NCBI RefSeq assembly: GCF_001949145.1
Contig: NW_019091481.1
Coordinates: 1-42,566, forward strand
Length of the DNA stretch: 42,566 bases
Reading direction: 5' to 3'
Source: Acanthaster planci
Taxonomy: Eukaryota > Echinodermata > Asteroidea > Valvatida > Acanthasteridae
In this document: in pieces, positions 1-10,100 of the stretch
How positions within the stretch are numbered: position 1 is the stretch's first letter
How the letters are laid out: each line of letters starts with the position of its first letter
Position numbers and translations under genes: made by a program
The notes under the pieces: model-generated
Seen by the model: only the letters and a program-made list of their open reading frames with translations
What the model was told of the DNA's origin: nothing
The model's database searches: none

Positions 1-464
1 TAAAGTGGCACCATTCGAAAGAGTACCTCAAGGCGAACAACTTTCTCTGAGACTCCATCCTCGTATCACGTAAAACACCAAAGTTATGACGTCATTTCCG
101 GTCACTTTTCAACAAATACAGAAAAACATAAGAAATTTTTGGGTCCCAAAATACAGCCCTTGGCCTGGTTCGGGTGCAAAATATATCTAAACCTGGATCA
201 CTAGTTATCTTAAGTGATTTTTAATCGCTTTCTTTAAACCAATTTTTGGGGTTACCAAAAAGTAGTGCCCTCGGGAAAAACGCCATTACTCCGTAACCCT
301 TTAATTTATGACCTTCAAACATCAACAAAAAGTAGATGACGGGTTGCGCTGCCTTTCCTGACAGTTCAAGGTCAAAGGTCACGGGAGTCGAAAGTTATTT
401 GGGGTCACAAAACGGGGACACCCCCTTCTAACCCTAACCCTGACCCTACCCACAATACACCGCC
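1..464. other. No gene; dispersed repeat with DR1 and telomere-like patches
   Basis: No coding region is supported. There is a perfect AGGTCA-A-AGGTCA direct repeat (369-381) and a telomere-like patch (428-451) with two CCCTAA-type hexamers followed by variants. The rest looks like old interspersed repeat sequence that I cannot classify. Confidence 0.5.
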
Positions 465-580
465 GTTCTTATGGCGACCCCATAGACCGCAGTTCTTATG
501 CCAACCCCATAGGCCGTCCAAGGCGTTCTGATGGCGACCCCAGAGACTGCCATTTTTAAGGCAACCCCACAGACCACAGG
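465..580. repeat. Minisatellite, four units of 27-33 bp
   Basis: Four imperfect units begin at about 465, 492, 525 and 553. Each has the core ttcttatggcgaccccat followed by agaccgca or a variant. One unit carries a short insertion (tccaaggc). Confidence 0.75.
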
Positions 581-581
581 A

Positions 582-1405
582 CTCTATATATCTCTAACTA
601 ATAAGAGAAATTTCTTAATACCTGCACGATTTGAGTCTTGGCTTGGAATTGATTTCTTGAAAACATTAGATTTTGCTGTTTCGGTCATGTGGGAATTCAC
701 ACGGGAAATAATTGGAATGCAATGAACGCGGTAGGGTGAAATATGTACCCATTTGTAAAGTCAGGGGTAGGGCTAAAAAGACTCAAAACTTCACTAACTA
801 AATAGACACATTTCTAAATTCCTACACAGTTTGAATCTTGGCTTATTGAATAATTGATTTCTTTAAAAAAATTAGATTTTTAGGCTTTGCTTATGTCAGA
901 GTTAATAAGGAAATCATTAAAATAAAGAAAATGAGATAGAGTGAAATATGTACAAATTATTTAAAGTTCAGGGTAGGACTAAAAAAGCTATATCTATCTA
1001 ACTAAATAGTCAAATTTCTAAATCTGCACGATTTGAGTCTTGGAGTATTGAGGAATTTATTTCTTGAAAAGTTTAGATTTTGGGAGCTTCAGTGATGTTT
1101 AAATTCATAGGTTAAAACATCGGAATGCAGCAAATGATATAGGGTGAAATATGTACGAATTTCTAAAGTTAGGGGTAGAGGGAAGAAAAGAAACTATATC
1201 TGTCTAAATAAGTAGCCCCATTTCTAAATACATCCATGATTTGAGTCTTGGTCTATTTAGGAATTTAATTCTTCAAAAATTTAGACTTTTGGAGCTTTAG
1301 TCATGTTGGAGTTCAGCCTGAAAACCATCCAAATAAAGTAAATGCTGTAGGGTCAAATATGTACGAACTCCCAAAGTTAAGGTAGGGCTACGAAAGGACT
1401 CAATA
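582..1405. repeat. Satellite-like tandem repeat, about 200-bp unit, four diverged copies
   Basis: Four copies start at about 582, 781, 986 and 1196. Shared landmarks recur in the same order in each: taactaaatag-like start, cacgatttgagtcttgg, tttcttgaaaa-ttagattttgg, then gtagggtgaaatatgtac and a closing gggtagggctaaaa. Period is about 199-210 bp. No coding potential. Confidence 0.85.
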
Positions 1406-2040
1406 CCTCTCCATAATGAGGCGCTCTCGTAAGCCGTGTCGGAAGTACCTGACTCTGGCCTTTAGTAAGTAATACGTCTAGGGCTTTAAAAGAATGTAGG
1501 GGCTGGCGTTAGCCACAGATATCCATATTGGCGCATGTGTAATTTTTATCTGCAGCCAAAGTACTCTATTTCGGACACGGATTTAAAGTATAGTTCATTC
1601 ACTTTACATTGAAGCATATAGTTTACTATCACATACCGTTGATTATTACAGCCCCCGTACCCACAGATTCTGTATCTTGATTGGCAGAGAGTCAGTCACA
1701 TGGAGTTCGCTAATTTTGCTAACTTGTTTTCACTGCTGAAGGAAATTTAACTATTCCAGTATTTTCCAAACTACATTTACACCACATTGTCTGTGATGCC
1801 TTTTGATATGCGCGCACCTTACAGCTCGGTTCTAACATTTCGTGAAGAGATAGTTCGAAAAGTGCTTTTAAGTTTTCAATTACTTTCTTATTCGGACAAA
1901 CAGACTTTTTATGCGTACTGAGATCAAATTAATCAGTTAGCGCTGAAGAATCTGTGGGGAGGTGTTGTAACACAAATATTTACTGGATGAGTAAAATGAT
2001 TGCGGTGACACCATGTAGCAATCTCTTTCTTGAGTATGTG
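1406..2040. other. No feature recognised
   Basis: AT-rich unique-looking sequence without a supportable ORF, RNA or repeat. Confidence 0.5.
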
Positions 2041-2200
2041 TGGTTCTGAGAAGAACCGGGGAATAACTCGACGTTTAGATCAGGGTACGGTACGTCTTCA
2101 GGAGACTGCATGATTCTGACTGGGAGTGGAGCTTATATGGTGTAGAGAGGGATCCAGATGTAAGGATTAGTTCGGTGAAGCGTTGAGGCGGGAGCGGTGA
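2041..2200 (-). mobile_element. Penelope-like element 3' tail remnant with hammerhead-like core
   Basis: On the minus strand a CTGAAGA (fits the hammerhead core CUGANGA) lies at 2101-2095 and CTAAACGTCGAG follows at about 2077-2066, in place of the GAAAC box and stem. It is followed by GGTTCTTCTCAGAACC, a self-complementary tail (2042-2057). The same order of blocks occurs at 10931-10986. This arrangement is characteristic of Penelope-like element termini, which are known to carry hammerhead motifs. Stem II is poorly formed, so this copy is probably inactive. GC-rich sequence upstream on the minus strand (to about 2320) may belong to the same element. Confidence 0.55.
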
Positions 2201-2320
2201 AGGCGGGAACAATGGATGCTGCATTGGATCCTGGTGCTGCATGGCCTGAGCTGATCTCTCTACCGCTGTTAGACCACTGCCCTTGTTAGTACGCCCCCTC
2301 TCGCCCGCGAAAACCTGCAG

Positions 2321-5220
2321 GGCATATACGATACGTTGGCTATGCCGCATACACATGGCGCCAGAAAACTGACCAAAATCTCGACCCAGATCTGCCCTAT
2401 TTGGGCGCGAGTGCTAGAAGAAACTATCACAGTCAGGTGTCGTAGCCGACTGGTGAGCTTACAGTTGTATTTGTTATATTTTGTGTTCTAAATAGAGTAG
2501 CGTTTTTGTAGTTATACTCGTTGAAATTTTTAACCTTGCCACATGGAATCTGCCACGTTACACACAACTGTGGGCGCCATATTTAGACCACGCAGCTTAT
2601 GCAATCCATTTTGATGTCAGTACAGTGTCTATTTGGCTCATTTATAAATACATGTACATGTATCACATCTCTGCTTGGAGAAACTCATAGTATTGAGAAA
2701 TTTAAGCCATAATTCTCACCATTTATGATTTATAGAGAGTTCTCACTTAGAAGTAAGAATTGCAGAATATGAACAATGTGTCATATTTTCAGTTTGGCTC
2801 GTAATTCACAGCTTCGATTGTAACAAGAGTGAAGCATTAATATTTTGGAGTCCATAACTACACTTGGAAAATTTTCTACTTACAGTGTACAATGCATGTA
2901 CGAGACAACCCAATCTTTGTTTCAAGTGATAAGTTCGTTCCCTTTTTAAACATTTAAGTTACCTTGGTAATTTTGTGCTTGCATTAATTAACCTTTAACT
3001 ATTTGGATACAGTTGCAGACAGCAAAGTCAGCAAAGGGCCCGAATGTCAGAGTTTTAGGCATAGAGCAGTCACATCACGTGAGCACCCTTATAAATGTTC
3101 TTCCCTAATTAATAGTGGTATTTCTCGACAAATTTCCAAATCTGTTGTTGAACGTGTCGTACTTTAATTGTTGGTAAACTTAATTATGGCTGTATAATTG
3201 TTTTAGTTTAGATTTCCCGAAACCGTGACAACGCACATAAAACTTTTGCTGATTTGAACCAGTTTGTATTTTTCCTTTATTTATTTATCTATTTATTTTT
3301 TTTTAGTCACCAGAGGATAAATAGGTAGTCACCCAGACATAATTGGGACAAATAAACGTTGATAGTCCAATTGATGGTCACGTGTTGCCTGTTTCTGCGT
3401 CTGTGTGAAGTTCCTTAAAGCGCCCCCTATAACTGGCCGTAGGAGCAGTTAACAGCTGCGGTGGCATTTTAGGGATCGTGTTCATCCATCGGCAGCTCCG
3501 TTGTTTCAGTTTTCTCATTCTGTAGAAGTAACACGGGAACAGAAATCGTTGTTTTCCATGTACCTTAATACAATATTTCAGCGGCACTTTGGGGATTCTT
3601 TGACGAAATAAGGAAACTTTCTCCGGACGATTTTTTAAACAAAAGTATCTGCAATTATTCATACGTCATATCTCTTCTCTGTATATCTGAAGTCCCTTAC
3701 ATTCCAAACACTGAGTCAACTACCAAAGCACCTTGTAAAGATATTAATAAGATGTTAAATCACTAAAATGGATGATTGCGTTTTTATTTCAACAGCCGCA
3801 ATGGGGCTGACGCTGGCACGGCGCAATGTGCTTGGCAAACGGTAGATGAAGTGAAATCGCATGTGTCTGCATAGCCTGCTCACATAATGAAAGAACGTAT
3901 AAACATTTGCATGCACCACCAAGTGGACATGTTCTGTAATTTTCTACCATGTAAGAGCCCATTTATGCAACGAACGGTAAAGGATATTCAGAGCTGTGAA
4001 GGGCATCCAGCAGTGGTTTAATGGGAGTGATAGGGTGATGAACCACTCTATTTCGAGACCTAAGTGATTTTTCAAGGATGGAACCGGTTCACACACCTCC
4101 TAGTCGGAGTTTTACAGGAACTCACGGAAAAGATGATTATTGAACATCCGCAAATACTAGCGAGGCAATTAATAGGAAGTTTTTTAATTTAACATTAATT
4201 TTCAATAGCACAGAAATGAATGCTTCTTTTTAAATCGAATGTTATCCAAATATAAATTTCGAAGAGCATACATGCATGGCACCATAATGCATGTTGCTTG
4301 TAACTGACAAGCGATAACCGGTTTATGTTTCCGGCGTTCGATCGACCGACCCACGAACAACAAATCGAGCTGGTCGCAACGGAATGTGATTGTAAAGCAC
4401 TTGAAGATCGTTGGAACGATCATGGAAAACACTATAAGGTTTTAGGATAATTCCTACACTTTATGTGTTATTGGGTGACAAACTGATGTCGTTGTGGTGG
4501 TTTGGGTGACTCATAACTGTTGCCCTGAGGAACATGTCGCCTCAGTAGATCTTCTTTCAAAATAAGTAAGCTACCCACCTCAAGCGGAAGCAACCCCTCA
4601 ACTATTGAAAGGAGCCATACTTGGTCAGGAGTGTTCATTTTGTTGGCAGAGATGCGACTGTGACGCGTGCATGTCCTATCTTTTACTGTTGGTAAACCAG
4701 CGAATTTCAGTGTCGACCGATGAAGAAAATTGCTCCCTCTCTTGGTCATGCTCGAGGCTCATAATAAGGCAACACGAATGACGTGAGATTTATAGCATTA
4801 CAGAAATATAACTGTGTCTAGTCTTACCATGGTCCCATAGCTCCTAGTCCATCATCAAGGTGCACTTAACAATTCTGCCAATGAAGAGGACACCAAAGAA
4901 GATCGCATTGATGATTCACATGAGGCAGGACACCAGCCCCCTGATGACGTTCAGAAAAAAGGGGATATGCCCCGTCAAATGAAACAGCTGTCTAGTGGAA
5001 GCAAGTGAAAAGAGCGGGGAAAAGTACAAGTTATTGGCAGGATTTAGTATTGACAAAAAAGAGACAAGAAACTGAGATTCTCCTTTTCTTACAATTTTAA
5101 TGCCACGCAAAGTATTTCGACGATTTACTTGGTACGGCAAAGGTAAGTAAAAGGATTCGCGATTTACCACAACAAATGTAGCATCATTCTCCAGTTATAC
5201 TATTAACGCTGTAAACCATC
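2321..5220. other. No gene recognised
   Basis: AT-rich intergenic DNA. Short ORFs on either strand lack recognisable domains or splice context. A perfect 16-bp palindrome (ATACATGTACATGTAT) lies at 2648-2663 and a T-rich run at 3270-3305. Confidence 0.5.
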
Positions 5221-5290
5221 TTCTTGATACCAAAGAATTTGAAATATCTTATTTAAGAAATAGGTGAAAAAGATTCCTTGGTATCAAGAA
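5221..5290. repeat. 70-nt hairpin with 18-bp arms
   Basis: Arm 5221-5238 (ttcttgataccaaagaat) pairs with 5273-5290 (attccttggtatcaagaa) with a single A/C mismatch; the 34-nt middle can form a further weak stem. It could be a pre-miRNA-like hairpin or the remnant of a short inverted-repeat element. Confidence 0.6.
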
Positions 5291-7025
5291 CACAGCAGGT
5301 TGCCAGCAAAATGAACTCTATGCATTCACATCAAAATGCATTATTTTTTAGGTCCGTCCATTTTGATTGCTTACAAGGTAAATGGATCTACCAAAGGAGT
5401 GTTTCAGCTCACAGAAATTCCCCCCCCCCGAGCAAAACGAAATAATGCAAATACAATACAGAGTCCTACAGCAATATCCTTAGCGGCAGGTTATACGCGA
5501 ATTTTTGACGTCACATTGAATACTGCTGTTGCAAATTTGCACAAGTAGAAAAGCCAGTTCATACTTGGCACAAAAGCAAACACTGTCTAAACCATCTCAA
5601 CTCAAGCGTCTTTCGCCGCAAAATTAATGTTGTGAGACCGTGAATTCGCTTCGCTTTCTAGTTCATGCCTGAGGCATGCATGAGCCGGCCGTAACACAAG
5701 TTAATTTCGTCTCGTGACGTAAACATTCACTTCGATTTCACACTTGCTTTTTTAGTAAAACAAGGTAAACGGAGTCTCATAGACACCACTCTCCTGCCAA
5801 CCTGTTGTACAGGCTCAAGTGCACCTCTCACGCGTCTCCTTTTCTTTGTGTACAAAGATTATGTGAGCAAGGGCGACCTGGACACGGTAGAAAAGGAACC
5901 CCATGACGAAGGTGAGCCGGGTGGAGGAAAAGATACACAAGGGTGAATACAATCCAAAGGCAGTGAATTTCTACTAGCAGGAGAAATCTACGGAATTTCA
6001 TTCACATGTCCATTCAAAAGTTTCAGTGCTTGTATACGGTTCTCCTTTTAGTGCAGTGTCATCACAGCAATCACAATTTTCGGCTCAAACTAATTTTGAT
6101 TGGGTATGAAGCCAGTCTATACCCAGTTATACACTCAAATAGACTAACTGCAATATAGCTGGATACACAGTTTGGATATCTTAAGAATTCTGACTATGCT
6201 CCATCAATCCTTGTCATTCTGTACACTGGCATAAGTTCAACATCTCGTCATTTCGAATGCAACAGACCCATAGCACCGAACTCAACCTGTGGATTGACAC
6301 ATCCAACTAAACTCAAAATTGTTTCATTTACTCAGTAGGGTACATTTGTGCACGGATCTCTAGGAGCAAACCGTGATTTCCCTACAACTGTGAGACAGCC
6401 CTGCGCAATAGCTGACTGAGCCCCCTCTGACAATAGTGCCTACAGGTCACGCATACACAATCTCGGACCAGATGATGTTTACCACGTGGTTGGTCAATTA
6501 TTCACATCTGTGTGACCATAGAAATAGTAACACGCCTATTTGTTTGAAGGTAATGTATTGATCTGCTTTCATTTATGCTGCGAAGGTCATACGTGACGTT
6601 TTGCCACTGATCAATTGCATTTAACAGGTATCTCTGTTTAGCCATGAAAACAAAGCTATAATAACCAGGAATGAATGCAATCTTTGAGATGAGATAATAT
6701 TTGGTTTGTAACCTCTCCACCTTTTACAACATGGCCATGGGTCACCTAGCGTAAGTAAACATTATCATTAATCGTAATGAACTATGAACTGTGACGCTCG
6801 AAAGAGCAAAAGTACGTGGATAGGCACCAGATCTGATTATTAATATTTCTTAGGATTCCATGATAACAATAATGGTGTAATACAGAGTATATAACTCAAC
6901 CAAAATGTAGTAATTCCAAAGATGTATTATCATTGTATTTCAAACAGAACGAAAACAATAAAAGCACTTTAAAAAGGATGTGATGTTTTAGTTCGGATTT
7001 TGTGTAAATTTATTTAAGACAAACA
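5291..7025. other. Upstream region of the sialyltransferase, no gene recognised
   Basis: No coding region supported. A run of ten C lies at 5420-5429. The promoter or 5' exons of the sialyltransferase may be here or further upstream, but I cannot place a transcription start. Confidence 0.4.
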
Positions 7026-7183
7026 ATGACAGGATGTCGTCTTGACAAATCTTTCCTTTCTTCTTTCAGGAAATTGCGCATATCATTTGTGCTGTGTATA
7101 CTTATATCCTTTGTGTTCCTGGCCTTGAAAATGCTTTATAGTTATGACACAGTGAAGACAACCGTGCATGGTACGCCTAAAAG
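7026..7183 (+). CDS. Sialyltransferase exon 1: cytosolic tail and signal anchor
   Basis: Encodes residues 1-52 plus two bases of codon 53. A basic 18-residue tail ending in RKLR is followed by a hydrophobic stretch of about 22 residues, typical of a Golgi type II anchor. The donor is AAAAG/gttagt and the phase (2) matches the acceptor at 7618. The tract ending at 7069 (ctttcttctttcag) looks like a good 3' splice site, so the real exon could begin at 7070 with the initiator Met in an unseen upstream exon. Confidence 0.7.
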
Positions 7184-10100
7184 GTTAGTAACTTTCGTTA
7201 TGTCGATGAAACTCGTAGTTTGCCTTTTTTACGAGTTTACCTAAAGCTGCAAGGCCAATTTCCATCTGGTCAAATATAAAAAAGATTAAAAATCCGAGTA
7301 TATTTGTGAGACAATGTAAAAGGCAGAAGAGTATTCCCCCGAAAAAATGGGAGCTCCTGAAGGAATTTCTCCGAGAAATGGTTTTACCAATCTTTACGCT
7401 TTTTCAAACCATTTTAAAGCATTTCACACACTCAGGTCATAAGGTTAGTGTTAAAGAAATATGTAAATCTTTTGTTTCATTTAACTCTCCTGAATTATTT
7501 TGAACCAAGCACTATGTACTTGCGAAGTGACTGGTTGTTTTAAAACTCAGCAAAGCGTATTTTAAGAAGAGATGACAAACACTGCCAGGGGGTTTAATCC
7601 ATTTTACATTTTGGCAGGATGAACGTCCAACAATTTCAGACATTCATGGATGATAGAAACACAGCAACCAAGGAGTTTGACTCAGTAGTGACAACCCCAA
7701 AAGATGGTCTGGGTAATCTCACAACAAAAACAGCAATACCGATACCAGATGTTGCGATTACTTCAACCGTTGCGAACTCAACCCAAGAAGTATTGACGGG
7801 TGATGCTGTGCCAATCAAACAAAGCCCAGCTTCACAATCAGAAAAAGACCACCCATCAAAACCCAAAACGAAAGACCAATTACAACACGAAAAGGATGAC
7901 TCTGTTACACCATCGTCAAGATATCCAATTTTACAAGAAACTCAGACGAAGAAAGCAGCTCCATTAACAGACGAGATTAAATCCACAACAGTATTTATGC
8001 CGGTAGCTTTTGGCCCAAGTGAACAGAATTTTGTGAGAAAAGTGGAACTTTTCCTGAAAGAGAATCAATTAAATCAAGCTGAAAGAGACGCTATAATGGA
8101 TATCATTTACCGTGCAAAGTCAAGGACGCCGGATTGGAAAGCAAAAGAAAAAGAAAGTTTACAAGATGGTCAATTTTTATATTACCTGGTAAGTATCAAT
8201 CACTGTCCAAATGCAAACAGAAATCACAGAGAATGGCGAAATAGCGATTTCAATTTCATTTTTTACTTTTTTGCTTTAGCGGTCTGTCAGATGGCAAAGA
8301 AATATTTCAATAAAAAACAACAGTTCAACCATTTCAGTCTGTCGTAATTAAAATTTCTTTCTTTTTTATTTCAAGAAATGCCCTAACTCGGTTCGAAAAA
8401 AGATGCTTACGAATCCATTTACTCAACACAAATTCGTCCCAGAAACCCCTGTTTTGGCTTGGAATGAACATTACACTCCTGGGGAATACGCCCGACTTGC
8501 TAATTTCTTTGGAATTTTTGGCTGGAAAGATTCCAAAGAATCAGGTATGTATTTTTGACGTAATACCCAATAGTCGTCGAAGTGACCTTCCACGCAAAGG
8601 GTTTAAAATCGCATGCCAAGATACGTTTTTCCAAAAGCCAATCATACGATTAAAAGAACCAAAAATCAATAATTCTCCCACCCTTCTTCTCAACAGGGTT
8701 TCTAATTGTGTACATCAAATTAGCACAAGATTATATTCTACAGCCTTCAGATAATGAGATTTAGCATAATCATTTATTTGTCGTGTTTTCTACACTATTA
8801 GACATTGCCTCTTCACTGACGAAACTGGATTCTCCCAACAACAGGTATCTGTTCGATAACTACTTAGTCAATGATAACATTCCCAACGACGCTAGGTGCA
8901 TTACGTGTGCGGTGATCGGTAATGGAGGTATCCTTAAAGGCTCTAAAAAAGGCAAAGAGATTGATGCTAACGACTTCGTCTTCAGGTTGGTAAAAAGTTT
9001 GATATTTGAGCTAAATAACAAAATTCATTTCACTGTCTAACTCATTTATGTGAAATCTTCGTTATCTGAATACACCATAGTGCTTGCATAACAATGATAT
9101 AAAATTATTGAGAAGCGGGTGTGAACCTGCAACCTCCGGAATAAGAACCGGCATTTTACCGAGTTCTCCGGTCCTGTGTTGGTATTAAACGATGCCATGG
9201 CTCTGCAAATCCCCTAGCCAGAGATCACAGGTATAGTCAAGATACAGGCAGTGCTTCAAACCTGACATTTGGAAAACCCACATTTCTTTACACATACCCA
9301 TCAACCAGTAACAGTTTCCGCCTTGAAAAAAGCCGTGCACGTTAGTCGGGATTGACAAATATAGAAAAAAGATAATCGATGACTCGCGGTGTCGTGTTGC
9401 TGGTAGCGACGTTCCGGCTGCTGGTGCTGCTAGCCTTCATCAGGGAACTGAAGAACTGGATGCTGCAGAGTCCGCTATATACCGCTGGACCGCGTCCTCC
9501 GCGTGTCCCCTGCCGTGTATTGCGGACGCAGTACGGGTGACCTCAGCGGGCGTCGCACGCTCCACTCCATGGGCGTGAGGGGGCGTGTCCTCGGTGTGGC
9601 TCCGTTGGGCTCCGGTGTTTGTGTTGGCGAATGGTGGGGAGCCAGAACCCGGGGATGTCGATGCCGCTGTCTCTGTTGATGTTGTGTCCATTCAGGCGGA
9701 TGTGGATGGCCTCCTTGACGCGTCTTGTGTACCAATGCTGGTCTTGGTCCACGCACTGCACGCTGTCCCAATTGGGGTGGTGACCAGCTCCCCAGGTGTG
9801 CTCGGCTACCGCTGACGACTCCACACGGGAGAGTCTCACGTCGCGCTGGTGCTCCTTGATTCTCTCGCTGATTGGTCTGCCAGTTTCGCCGATGTACACC
9901 TTGCCACAGTCACCGCATGGTATCCTGTAGACCACTCCTCCGCGTCTTCCGGGTGGGACGGGATCCTTAGGACGCACGAGTTGGTTCCTCAAGGTGGTGG
10001 ATGATCGGAACACGGTGCGGACGTTGGGATTGTTGAGCTCATTTTTTTTTCAGGAGCAAAGCGACCCTACGTGGCGCCTTACATTGTCGTTTGTGAAACA

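Larger units (their letters stand above)
9380..10043 (-). mobile_element. 5'-truncated Penelope-like retroelement in intron 4
   Basis: GC-rich island in AT-rich surroundings. On the minus strand it holds a GIY-YIG endonuclease ORF (to 9543), a 3' untranslated part, and a hammerhead-like motif (9443-9408) before AT-rich host sequence resumes. The 5' end stops abruptly at a run of nine T (plus strand, 10042-10050), so the reverse transcriptase domain is gone. Order and composition match the 3' half of Penelope-like elements that encode RT plus GIY-YIG. Confidence 0.75.

Noticed and set aside
7323-7443. Possible extra exon (QKSIPPKKWELLKEFLREM) between sialyltransferase exons 1 and 2
   Set aside because: Donor-like end AAG/gttagt exists, but the acceptor lacks a pyrimidine tract and inclusion would leave phase 0 where exon 2 needs phase 2, breaking the frame.
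9440-9815. Several ORFs in the GC-rich island on both strands
   Set aside because: They are other-frame readings of the GIY-YIG ORF and its 3' tail; GC-rich sequence lacks stops in all frames.
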